Assembly: GCA_032191485.1 (NCBI GenBank)
Contig: JAVDOI010000002.1
Location: forward strand, 6,713,577 to 6,777,576
Direction: 5' to 3'
DNA: 64,000 nt
Source of the DNA: Leptoclinus maculatus
Lineage: Eukaryota > Chordata > Actinopteri > Perciformes > Stichaeidae
The notes under the pieces were generated by a model. That model saw nothing but the letters and a program-made list of their open reading frames with translations, searched no databases and had not been told where the DNA came from. Both the position numbers and the translations under genes were made by a program. This document shows positions 20,772 through 60,162 of this stretch, one piece after another; within the stretch, counting starts at the first letter, position 1, and each line of letters begins with the position of its first letter.

Positions 20772-23007
20772 CTATTCCGTCATATTTTCTCCTTCTTCAT
20801 CATCATCATCATTTTCCATCTCCTCTTCTTCCTCCTCCTCCTCCTCCTCTTCGTCGTCATCATCATCAAAGTATTTATCCTCCGCATCTCTGCTGACTAT
20901 GTCCAAGTTGTCGTAGTCTGGGTTCTCGTCCACCTCACTGTAATGGAACCACGAACACTTACGATACAATCTTTCAAAGCAACACAAAACGTATGGTGAC
21001 ATCCGGTAACGTTTTCTGTTGATCACTTTAACATTAACTCACTATTAGTTAGCAACTATGTTGCCCCTTTATTATTTTACTTGCAGGCTTGAGTGATCAG
21101 GACACCAGCATTTGCAATGTGTTTACATTTGAAAATTGGCATTAATAATAGAAAAATAATTTGATCTCAATGTTATGAGCACCTTAATAGCTACAAATCT
21201 CAAGTTTCTCTGAGCCACTGTCATCTCTAGAAGGCATTTAGAGTTGTATTTAAAAGCTCTTGAAACGTTTTAATTCAAGAAATTTATGTTTATTGTCACA
21301 ACATAAACATAAATCCTGCTCACTCAGCAGTTATTTACATAATTATCAAATATCTTTCTATTTCATTAGAAGAAATCCTATTTTTTTTCTTCTATTCAGT
21401 AGATATTTATATCCGTAATGACACACACTGTTCCATGTCTGTGTCACACAAATGCAGCCTTTACATCGTATGAATGCCCATTAAGTGGTGGTGTGGCTGA
21501 CCTGTAGTTGAAATCCTTGTCTTTGCCATCTAGGAAGCGCTGGTGCATCTGACTGATGAACTCCTCCCTGAACAGGGCCTTCTCCTCTGGGGTGGGCTGC
21601 CATTGCTTCTGCTGGACAGTATAGCCTGCAGTAGAAATACAGAGAGAGAGAGAGAGAGAGAGACGCATGCTGACTGGCAGAACCGCAAGAGCACAGAAAC
21701 TACATTTATTGTACAACTTCAAGCTTCTCTCACCATCGTCCTCATCGTCCTCCTCCCGTGCTCCGTCTTCTCTCTCCTGCTCCTCCTGCAGGCGATTCTG
21801 GATGAGACGCTCCTGGTAGGAGCTGAGGAGGAGGTGTGCGAGCCCTCCTGTGCCTCCCGCTGGCGCCCCTGGTCCCCCCGGTGCATCGTCCTGCATGGCC
21901 TCCTGGGAGCGCTGCAGCACCTAAAACATGTGTCATTCAGAAGTTACTTAAAAAAAGAAAAACACACAAACTGCCTAAACTGAACTGCACATTATGAAAT
22001 GGAGCTATGACAGCTCTGGCACGGCATCAGGCTCTCACCTCCTCGTCAGTTAGGTACTGGCCAATATATTGTTCATACAACAGCGGCTCCCTTATCCTCA
22101 TCTGTTCCTCACTGAAATATTCACCCTCTAGAAAGGGAGGCAGGGGAGAGGAAGAGAGGGATGAGGCACAGTTGATAGGTAAAATGAGTCACCTGTCTTA
22201 TCGAGTCTGGACAATTATTGTACTAAAGAAGTCTTAACTGGCATAAATCAATATATTCTTTGTTTGTTTGTTGACAAAATGAAAGCCCGTACCCGTCTGC
22301 AGGGCCCTGAGGGCGGCGTAGCGCTGGTTTCGAACCCTTGTCCTGTTGGTGAACGCCGCAGCCCGTCTCTGTATCACATCGCTGTAGTGAAGAACACGCG
22401 GATCTGAGAGGACGTGGGCAAACGCTGACAGGTTCTGGGGCTTGAGGCAGACCTAGATATAGGGGAGGTGGGTCAAAATACTTTAATCAGCTGCTGCCCG
22501 GATCACACACACACACACACACACACACCAGTGTGTGGGTAAATAAACACACATACACACATTGAGCCGTGTTACACCTACATGGTACCTCTCCAGGAAC
22601 ACCAGCGGTCTGCTCCCGTACTGATGCAGCAGCTCCTCTCTGCGCTCCTTCAGGGTCAGTTCAGCATCTCCTTTCTGCTGGCTCTTCACTCGGCTTCCAC
22701 TCATGGCTATGGCGTCCACCATGGCATTCACACAGATCGACTCAGCGTGGCTCACGTACTGTGTGACAAGCAGACACACAATCAGCAAATGTTTGCATTG
22801 TACACACAGCAGAGACAGCGGTTAAGTTGTGGCCGCTGATGCTGGTGGTCTCACCTGTGGGTCTTGTCGTGGCTGCTGGGCCTCCGTGGGGCGTTTAAAG
22901 TCACATATCTGGGACAGTGTGACGGGTTCTTCCGGAGAATCACTCTCCTCTTCACTCTCACACGGAATCGGTTGTGTTTTAACTGGAGGATCGATTTCAC
23001 CCCACAT
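20772..23007 (-). CDS. ccdc97: CCDC97, coiled-coil domain-containing protein 97 (7 exons, 351 aa)
   Basis: Minus-strand exons in order: 23007-22855, 22758-22582, 22452-22293, 22127-22039, 21920-21734, 21625-21502, 20937-20772; all phases agree. Diagnostic CCDC97 segments include RPLVFLERYH, TRVRNQRYAALRAL, GEYFSEEQMRIREPLLYEQY (residues 165-184), FREEFISQMHQRFLDGKDKD and ENPDYDNLDIVSRDAEDKYF. A strongly acidic tail of Asp/Glu runs precedes the stop. Length is close to the mammalian protein (about 340 aa). The family is nuclear and has been linked to the SF3b part of the spliceosome; that role comes from knowledge of the family. Exon 5 contains a Gly/Pro/Ala-rich insert (GGPGAPAGGTGG). It is convergent with the GIMAP gene and divergent from mrtfa. 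Confidence 0.93.
22507..22530. repeat. (AC)n microsatellite in ccdc97 intron 2
   Basis: A short AC run lies within the 129-base intron between exons 2 and 3, as UG repeats in the minus-strand transcript. Confidence 0.9.
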
Positions 23008-23300
23008 GATGAACGGTTAAGCAGTGTAGTCAGCTAGCGGTGAATTAGCTCATGTTTATCTCCGTTGTCCGATTATCTTGATTTTACTGTAACATTAACG
23101 TGAATTAATATGTTGTCAGAACAACCGAAACGGGATGGCAATGTCTCTCGATGTAGTGGGAACATTCCCACGTGAAAAAAAAATAGTGAATTACAGGTTT
23201 ATTACACACGTTACGTTTCACTTGCTTAGCATTAGCTTTGTTTTGCCGCCATGTTGGTCCGTCTTGAATATTGGCCTCCAGTTCTGCGACCGAAAGAATG
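23008..23300 (-). promoter_or_regulatory. ccdc97 promoter/5' UTR with YY1-type motif and a palindrome
   Basis: Upstream of the minus-strand ATG, 23245-23255 reads GCCGCCATGTT, the complement of the YY1 consensus AANATGGCGGC found at many housekeeping start sites. Positions 23156-23171 are a perfect 16-base palindrome, GTGGGAACATTCCCAC. A CACGTG E-box overlaps it at 23169-23174. No TATA box is visible. Confidence 0.5.
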
Positions 23301-24000
23301 GTTCCCCCCGGTCGCCTACGCGCCTGTGTTGTTGATTTTGTCGCCTTCTCGTGGTTGCTTTTTAACCATAGCAAGAAGTGGAAGAATATTTAAATAATAA
23401 AAAAACATGTTTCTCGAATATTGATTCCAAATATGCGAGATGTCATGACTCCAAATAAGGTTCCAATATTTTATGATTTCTTCTTACATTTCTCAATTGT
23501 GCATAATTGAATTACCACGCAGGATATCTGGGGCCAGGTACTAATCCAACACACCAAGTGTGGGCAGAGTGGGAGAAATGGGGGTCTAGGTTTGGGGCCC
23601 TCACAGCTCATTTTTTGACCATACATATACATTTGATAAAATGTCAAGAAGATTATTTAATTTTTCTATTTATGATTTTTATTATGTTTCTGCTTTATGT
23701 CTTGTGACGTCTGCTTTGGAAAGGTGCTAAATAAAGAAACTTAATTTGCACTAACCTAGTACGAAGTCAAGTAATGTCAGTTAAAACTGTACATAATGGC
23801 AAATGTATTTATTTTATTTTATTTATATGTCTTAAACCCAATGGGCTCCCTAGTGTATCAGTGCTGATGCATGTTAGCACCCAAACAATGCTATATATTT
23901 GTATTTTAAGTAACAGACTAAACGTCGTAAGGGTGCTCTTTTATCACGACAGGTGAGTGTTAAGTACACTTTTCACTGTCGATCCAAGAGGAGGTGCCAC
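23301..24000. other. Intergenic DNA between divergent ccdc97 and mrtfa, nothing recognised
   Basis: AT-rich, no convincing coding frame, no repeat family recognised. Confidence 0.5.
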
Positions 24001-24260
24001 TCCCACCGGAATAAAAAGGACTAACCGTTTATATCCGTGTGACCGCTTCACTTTCATTATGAGATAAGTGCAACGGACAGACAACCATGGACTGTATGGA
24101 ATAAGCAGACAACTGATAGGAGACTCTGTCTGTCTGGTCGGTCTCGCGTCAACGGGGAATTTGTCGCGGCGCGTGGGCTCTGCGCCCCCCGGAGGAAGTC
24201 TCTCGTGATGCTGCGTGACAACACCGGAGGTTAAGCGGTGTTTCTTTCAAAACAATTGTG
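24001..24260 (+). promoter_or_regulatory. Candidate upstream promoter/non-coding first exon of mrtfa
   Basis: A TATA-like GGAATAAAAAGG lies at about 24008-24019. A CpG-dense stretch at 24140-24240 follows, resembling a 5' UTR exon. The mrtfa exon with the first long-isoform ATG is preceded by an acceptor-like cttcctag at about 27166, so a non-coding exon upstream is expected. Linking the two is inference from position and composition only. Confidence 0.35.
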
Positions 24261-24595
24261 AGCATTATCTCAAAGTTTCATTTCCTGTTATGGTAGACAA
24301 TAAGAGTTGTATTTTGAAAGTTTTTTAACAGGAAATTATATTTTGTCCCACCCTGGTTGACTTCACAAAGTGTATCGCACAAACTTGTCAGCCTCCCCGG
24401 ACTAGCCCCAAACTCTGCTACTCTTTTGGTTGTAATCCGTTTGAAGCAGGCAGTAACATGGGAACCATACAGGAACAAAGATAGTGCCACGGTACGTATT
24501 CACAACACAAGTGACTGCACTGCGTGCGGCGTAATGCAGCGCTGTTGCATGCTCGCTTTGCTTGTGGACCGCAGACTGTCAAGTCCTTGTTGACA

Positions 24596-24626
<31 letters not shown>
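24596..24626. repeat. (CTG)10 trinucleotide repeat
   Basis: About ten uninterrupted CTG/TGC units lie between the candidate promoter and the first coding exon of mrtfa. If the upstream exon is real this is intronic. Confidence 0.95.
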
Positions 24627-24627
<1 letters not shown>

Positions 24628-24929
24628 GCCTCATTTTTACGTTAGTTATTTTAAGAAAAAAGCATACACAAACTTAGAATAAGACAAAATGAATACTCTT
24701 TAAACACTGAGCATAGTGTCAGCCGCTGTAACAACTCAAGTATGCAACTACTACAAAATAAAATGATACAGGGAGAACTTTTATTTGGAAATGTTTTTTT
24801 ATTGACTTGTTATTTTTGGGGGGTCAAGTTCGAGCGTCCAACTCACCTGAGCTTCCTGTCGTTGTGAGTGTGAGAGGAAACTTATTTTTCCTCCTCTAAC
24901 CGAGGAAGTGTTACATTATATTTCAGACA

Positions 24930-25412
24930 ATGACTCACCACCTTCTCAGCCTGGCGCTTGGTTAAAGCCCGTTCCTCAAGCCTTAACTTCAGGTCCTCAA
25001 AGTGCTGCTCCATCATCTGACGGAGGATCAACTTCCTGCTCGGCCCTCAGCTTTGCTGATCAGCTCCTTCTCCTCATGAGACTTCATCTCCGGTTGTTTG
25101 CTGAGGACCGGCTTTCTCTTCCTCAATCTGATCAGTGAGCTTCAGTTTGTCAGCCCTCTCCCTCTGGAGCTTGTCAAATACTCCACCTTGTTTCCAAAGA
25201 CACTTGTTTGTGTGTCTGTCCACAACAACGTGCTCCTCATCACAGGCTGCTGCTCTGCCACTTTGGAGGTGAGATTTCAGCGTTTCTACCGAGCCTCGTA
25301 TTCTTTCTTCTTCTGCTTCCTGCCGGCTCTTGTCAGGGTCCAGGGCTGATGGATTATTTCTTGAAGTCACGTTACCGTCGCAGTACATTGCTTTAAACCT
25401 TTGAACGTACAA
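24930..25412 (-). pseudogene. Broken fragment of a coiled-coil protein gene
   Basis: On the minus strand the sequence encodes charged helical segments in three different frames. They are EAEEERIRGSVETLKSHLQS and FDKLQRERADKLKLTDQIEE, then MKSHEEKELISKAEGRAG, then QMMEQHFEDLKLRLEERALT and KRQAEK, ending at a donor-like AAGGTGGTGAGT. At least two frameshifts and a stop separate them, so the frame is broken. The parental gene was not recognised. A processed copy or a decayed duplicated exon are both possible. Confidence 0.45.
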
Positions 25413-27104
25413 CTTTATATAATATGTGTATATTAAACAACTGTTTCTATGTCCAACTCATTTAATTCCTCTCACTTTGGTTTTAGACTAAGTGGATCCA
25501 GTGAGATGGAAACCATCGGGTGCTGGAAATAAAAAACCAGGTATGTACATCAGCATCTTCATATCTCCTTTATTAATCTGACAAACGTGGCTGTTCCAAC
25601 ACTTATTATAAATTTAGACGAGCCTAAGTTGAGATAGATTCCCGCTTCACTCCACTCTGAGTAATGTACAGATCCAGTAAACATGCTGTAGAAGCAGGTC
25701 AAGCTTTCATCTTTGAGTTTGACTAAAGAGTTTGAAGAGCGAGCACTCGATGCATTGTTTACATTCCAACACAAACACGCCGGGATATTCTGGAGCTACA
25801 TTAAGCCAGTGAAGTGAGTCACAGTGCTGCTTTTGGTGGGACGAAAATAACAGCTGCACCGGTTTAATGATGCTGTTCTCTTCAAGTGTTTGTTTCTGTT
25901 TGTTGGACAATTAGCTACATCTTGAAGCAGCGTTGTAGGCAGACGATATGTCCTCGAGGTAATGAGCTGAGACGAGCTCTCTCTCGGGTCAAATCCAAAA
26001 TTGGTAAAAAAGAAACTTTAACATGATTATGACTTTTTTGTTGTTGTTTTGTTTGGGTGTCATATTTGTGTGATGACTCATTCTCTGTTCAAGTTCAAGT
26101 CGTCATTTTAACCGACAGAATCCAGGTTTGTCAGCTAAAGATTGGAAGCCTTCCCCTTTGAGAATGAGAAACTGAGAACGAAATAATCTGCGTTTCTTTC
26201 CATAAATGAGTTGGAGCCAAGGCTGTTGTAGGTTCTCTCTTCCACTTGAGTATTATCCAGCTCATAATATTTCATGTTCGACATTAATGGCACGTTTTCG
26301 CGATGACAAAGTGTTCTGTTTTAGCTCAGTTTATCATCGTTTTTGGCAGCTTTCAGGAGCCAAACCCTGTTGTGTGTGTGTGTGTGTGTGTGTGTTTACT
26401 GTGTGTGTGTGTTTACAACCAACTGAACAAATGTTAGGCAGTACTTTATTTGACAAAACACATGTGATCCTTTTTTGCTGTCCCTAGATAAATAGAGTTT
26501 ACAAAAGATGTGATTGAACTCTTACACAAGCTGCGTAAACATTACATCAAATGGGGAACAAAGAAAATTGCACGAACCAGTAATTGATAGTTTATTATTA
26601 CGTTAAAGTGGTAAAATGAATGTTCTGTGAATGTGATTTTTGATATTCTATTAAAGAGCACACCAATTTTACACATAGAGTTTTGTATGGCACTAATAAA
26701 AGAGAAGGATCACTCTTAATATCTATGCAGTGACCAACTCACATGCTGTTAGTAAATCATAGAGGGATATAGACATTAATCAGATACTGAGAAATATTAT
26801 ATAAAAAATTGATAATCTTGGAAAGATAATTATATTTCTAACTATCTTAACTTTGTTCAGTAAATTGGAGCTGTACACAGTGTTGTCCATTACACACTGT
26901 TTCCTATGTAGAAGAGGAGAAGTGTGTATTTGGTCATCAGGGTTTACCTTTCCTCCCCGAGGTGCAAGAGGCTGATTATGTAATGTGTTGCCACGGAGAG
27001 CGTTGTTGTTGTTGTTGTTTTTTTACACAGCAGCTCATCGGCCCATTGTCAACGCTGGGTGTCCGTTACCTTCTGTTATGTCTTCACTGTTAACTACAGG
27101 CTCG

Positions 27105-27110
<6 letters not shown>
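25413..27110. other. Non-coding DNA before the first mrtfa coding exon
   Basis: No gene is recognised. A (GT)12 tract lies at about 26373-26396. Confidence 0.5.

Positions 27111-27140
<30 letters not shown>
27111..27140. repeat. (GA)n microsatellite before the mrtfa exon 1a acceptor
   Basis: A (GA)14 run is followed by a pyrimidine-rich acceptor-like sequence ending cttcctag near 27166. Confidence 0.9.
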
Positions 27141-27142
<2 letters not shown>

Positions 27143-27206
27143 CCCTCATGTGTTTCTTCACTTCCTAGGTCTGTCCTCGAGCCTCACTCTGAATCCCCCG
27201 GTAACC

Positions 27207-55863
<28,657 letters not shown>

Positions 55864-58515
55864 CCTACAAATACGGGGCTGAGTTGCACTCACTTACACA
55901 GCTACACACATGCACCAAAAACATGTAATTCATTGCTGAGGCCTCAGTATCTGATTAGAGCACTCCTTCTGAGTCTTCTCACACACTGGTGTATTGAATC
56001 TTCAAGCGCTTTGACCTTTATTTATTTAATTTCCACACTGGTGTATTGATTTGTGCGCAGACACTTATTAGGCAGGTCCTATATCTGTTCTTGCTGCTTT
56101 AGCAACAGTTTTGTCAACACAAAGAGCGACTGCTGTGGTTTTTGATCCGATTATTGATGAGACGCTCTCAACTGAGCCGTGAACCCGTTGCTGACATATA
56201 AATGAATCTCATCTTTTCTTGTCACCATGTTACAGGGAATGCACCAGTTTGACCTTGGTCTAATTAGGAGGGTAAATCCTTAGTTGCCTTTATGTAGTAA
56301 TGATAATCAATAGTTTACCACTACAGCCAATCAATAACCAAAGTTTAGGTGAAAGACAATGATTTTACAGCAACATGATTCAGACGAGCTGCACTCTGAT
56401 GCTATAAATACAAAAGATGTGATTCTGAATCTCATGTTTTTCGTATCCGTTTCTGAAGCATTGTGACAGTTACAGTGTCCACGTTTTAGACATCATGTTG
56501 GTTCTTGTGCAGGCTACTGCATTAAATGCGTTACTATAGTTTGCATCCTATTTACTATTCATGAAAAGGACATTACATATACGTACAGCAGGCCCCAACT
56601 GCTGCAACTCTGCTTCCTTTTGCCGGCCCATGCGTTGGAGCGCCCGGCCAAAGTCGATATACAGGTCATCCTTCACCACGTTAAAGATACTCACAACCCC
56701 CCACCGTGTCATTGGCTGATCCCATCATGCATCAGCGGGGAGCGGCACAGCATCGAGGCCAAACTACTGATCCTGGCCAAAGGTGGAGCCGCTGCTGCCA
56801 TTGCGCGGAGCTCTTCGCCCCACAGCGAAGCCCCCATTGTACGCGACCAGACTGGCAACTGAATCCAATCCCATTCATTGTGTATGAAAGAAGCAACTGA
56901 TTCGCTGCACAAAGCATGCTGGGATACCTGTGTTGTGTGGAACAAGCTGGCGCTGTGACGAGAGGGCCTGGCAATTTCAAAGATTCAAATAGTGCTTTTC
57001 CTCAACACAGCCAATCAAGCTGCAGCACGGGGCGACCACAACCAGGAAGTGCTAAAATGAGACTAATGATAATTGTTTTGCAGTTTATAATCTATCAAGG
57101 TAGAAAACAAATACTTTTTTCAACCAATTATTTTTGTTTAGCTGCGTTCAGAGCAGGAGTGACGTTACCTGCATTTCATTCAGAATAAACATTTCAAACA
57201 GCATACATTAAAAAAAAGACATTTCAGATTCCTGCAGATATTGATCACAAAATATTGTTAAATATTAGAGTGATGTTTAATATTTGTCCACATTCAAAAT
57301 GTTTTTTAAAAGAATTGCACTTATTTTGTTACTTGAAATAATGCGACTGTATAGATGAATGAATGTCTTTGGTTTGAAGAGTAATGTTACTGCATCGTAG
57401 ATGAACTACACAGCGTGATCAGAGCTCTACACTTGTGCTCACGAGGCTTCGTGTCCACACGAAGCCTGTACAGTAACGTTGTCTTGAAAACTGCCGTAGT
57501 GTAGTTTCACTCCCTTTCCATTTGCACTTGTTTTCTGCATGTGTACACACACATTATAGGAAAGGATGACTCCTGCAGTTTAATAGGTTCTTCACAAATG
57601 CCTTCTTCATGAGGACTTTTATAGTTATTCAGTTGTTGCTCTCAGTGGTGATATGTGGCGATCCTGTACTGTATCAGTACTTCTGCCAACGGGGATCTAT
57701 TTATGTCCCTTTTCTCTTTGAGATATTACAGTTCTGTAATATACAAGTTTAGACACTTATATTGTTATGAGATGCAGTTATTTGTCTTTTTATTTTTCCC
57801 TTTTTCTCTGTGGAACACTCTAGTGATACAGCTTTGTGTTTACTGTGACTAATTCTGACAAAAATGTCTGTATTGTGAATTCAAAAACCTCTCTTGAGAA
57901 AACCTTGGAGACGTACTGCAAAAACAAACACAAGTTTGTTTTTGATTCACACCATTTTTGTTACCACATACAAACTACAAACTGGCCATTAAGAGATCCT
58001 TCGTAATGCGTTTTGAAACTGTGAACTTCAGCCTATTAAAGGCTCAGCCTAAACCTAAGCCTAATACAATAAGTTACCGTTGTGCAACAAAACTCTTATC
58101 AGTTGTGTCGTACAAATGCAACAAAAAACGATGTATTGTTTTGATTTTGTTACTATAAATACTGTTTGAAGGGAGTGTCCTGTATATAGTCGGGTATCGT
58201 ATGCCAGACCTCGGCTAAATACTGCAGACTCTGTTCTTGTCTATAGTTATAATTACGTGCGTGATTCACTCACTTCTTATGTGGGTTTTTGTTCCTTTGA
58301 AGGAATTTAAAGTGCCTTGCATGATGTAGCAAATACAACTCTGTCCGACTTGGACTTTCAAATAAGAGGAAAGTCTGTTTTCTGCTGTATTCTTCCTGTC
58401 AGTGTTGAGCCACTCCATGTAAATGATAGTTTGAGCTTTTTGTGTACTTTCAATTGTATTTTTTTTTTTTTTCTAAAACAAAAGGGGATTTGTTAATAAA
58501 AGAAAAGATAATTAA
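55864..58515 (+). other. mrtfa: mrtfa 3' UTR
   Basis: It begins after the TAG at 55861-55863. No further exon is seen. AATAAA at 58495-58500 after a T-run is the best polyadenylation signal. This implies a 3' UTR of about 2.6 kb, in line with long 3' UTRs of the family. Confidence 0.65.
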
Positions 58516-58647
58516 GCCTGTTGTGGTAAGATTATTTCATAATTATTGGGTTGTTTTGTTAAGCATGTTTAGTCTAGTCTGTCTGACTTATTGATCCTTT
58601 ATCTGACTGAAGTTTGTGCAAGTTAGTGTTTCCACATTTGAATAGTG

Positions 58648-58697
<50 letters not shown>

Positions 58698-59460
58698 CCT
58701 TGCCAGAACAGGATATGGGTGGACATGTGAGGGAGGTGGATGATTGGCTGACAGCAAAACTCTAGCTACTAATGCAGGGGAGCAGAGGATACCAGGCTAA
58801 CATCTATTCCACAGTGGGCCTCCCAGGCCTCCCACGGACAAGAGAGTGTGTGTGTGTGTGTGTGAATAAATAGCTCCCAAATAGGCAGTTTTGCGCAATC
58901 ATGCACAACCACATACTATGATAAGATATTGTGCATTGAAAGCCCCAAAATATCTTGATTTGGTTGGAAAGCAGACTTGTAGATGTTGGTCTTGCTGGTT
59001 GTTCTTCACCTCCATTGCTCCTTCTTTTCCCCAACTTCCTTTCTTTCTTCTTCAAGCTTCTCCGGCAGAAACTAGAACTGAAGTGGAGTGAATCTGAAAA
59101 AAAGCTGAAAACAAACTGCTGACTCCTCTTCTGCAGATGTTTATAAGTCTTTTTTTTAATTCCGAGCCAAACAAATTGCAAACCTCTGATCTGCTATGTC
59201 CTGTCAACCCACCTTCTTTTGCATGCATAGCTTGTCATGAGCCAGAAGCGGAGGGCTACACATAAGTCCACGCACACACAAATTCATCAACACACACACA
59301 CACACGCACACACGCACCTCTAAATCCTACCCTATAATGTTGGACTGGGCTTAGAGGAAGTTTTGCCGTTGGGCAGCCTGAAGTAACTCTGCAGATGCTT
59401 TGATGCATCTCAGCACAGCAGTGGGGGGTCTGCTTGTGATGTGGAAGTTTGTTAGTATTT

Positions 59461-59495
<35 letters not shown>

Positions 59496-59600
59496 CAAGT
59501 GCATGCACCAACACACACAAAGAGTAAACATGGATTTATTCAACACAGTCGTGCACAAATACATATGTATTTACGCAACTCCTGCAGGGGAAGAGCCATG
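58516..59600. other. Intergenic region downstream of mrtfa with microsatellites
   Basis: (AC)n at 58648-58697 with an ATAT interruption, (GT)n near 58847-58863, AC-rich stretches near 59270-59315 and 59465-59491. No gene was recognised. Confidence 0.6.
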
Positions 59601-59604
59601 GTGG

Positions 59605-60162
59605 TGTGATGGGATATTTTGGTGTGCTAGTACGTTTCTACTGTGATTTAGTTTATGTGCCTTAATCACTAACACAACTATATATGTGACATATGATTGT
59701 GTACCTAAGAGAGTGGTAACAGGACCATATGGGGTATCTCTGTCTTTGCTTTGATAAGGGGAAGGAACCAAATGGGGGTTTCAGTTTAAACAGAGAATGT
59801 TTGGGTGTGAAGATTCCCAGGGATAATCAAGGGTAACAAAGACACATGTCTTTGTGTGACAAGGCTCAGAAGAGGAAGGGGAGGACTGGAGGGTGTCAAT
59901 GGGGAGCTTGAAACTGCTGATCAATTGTTATAATGTAAATACCTGATGTTCCCCCCTACTGTGTGCTGAGATGTTTATAAGCAAGAGAGACACTGGATTC
60001 TTGGCTGATTCCTCTGCAGACTGCAGTCTGTATGACGGTGAAGCCTTCTCTGCGCAGAGAATAAATACTTTAAAGACAAACTTCTTTCCTCAATGTTTCT
60101 TGTTTCAGTATTCAGGATTATAGGACTCACTCTGTACTATTGAATAGTTTTTTTCCACCACA
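59605..60162 (+). mobile_element. Solo LTR of an endogenous retrovirus-like element
   Basis: It starts TGTGATGG and ends CCACCACA, near-perfect short inverted ends of TG...CA type. It is flanked by the 4-bp direct repeat gtgg (59601-59604 and 60163-60166). Inside, a TATA-like TTTATAAGC lies near 59971 and AATAAA at about 60060-60065, in the U3-R-U5 order expected. No internal retroviral genes or second LTR are present, so it is a solo LTR, probably left by recombination. Confidence 0.7.

Noticed and set aside
24040..24056. ISRE-like CTTCACTTTC near the candidate mrtfa promoter
   Set aside because: It has one mismatch from the core and no supporting expectation of interferon control for mrtfa.
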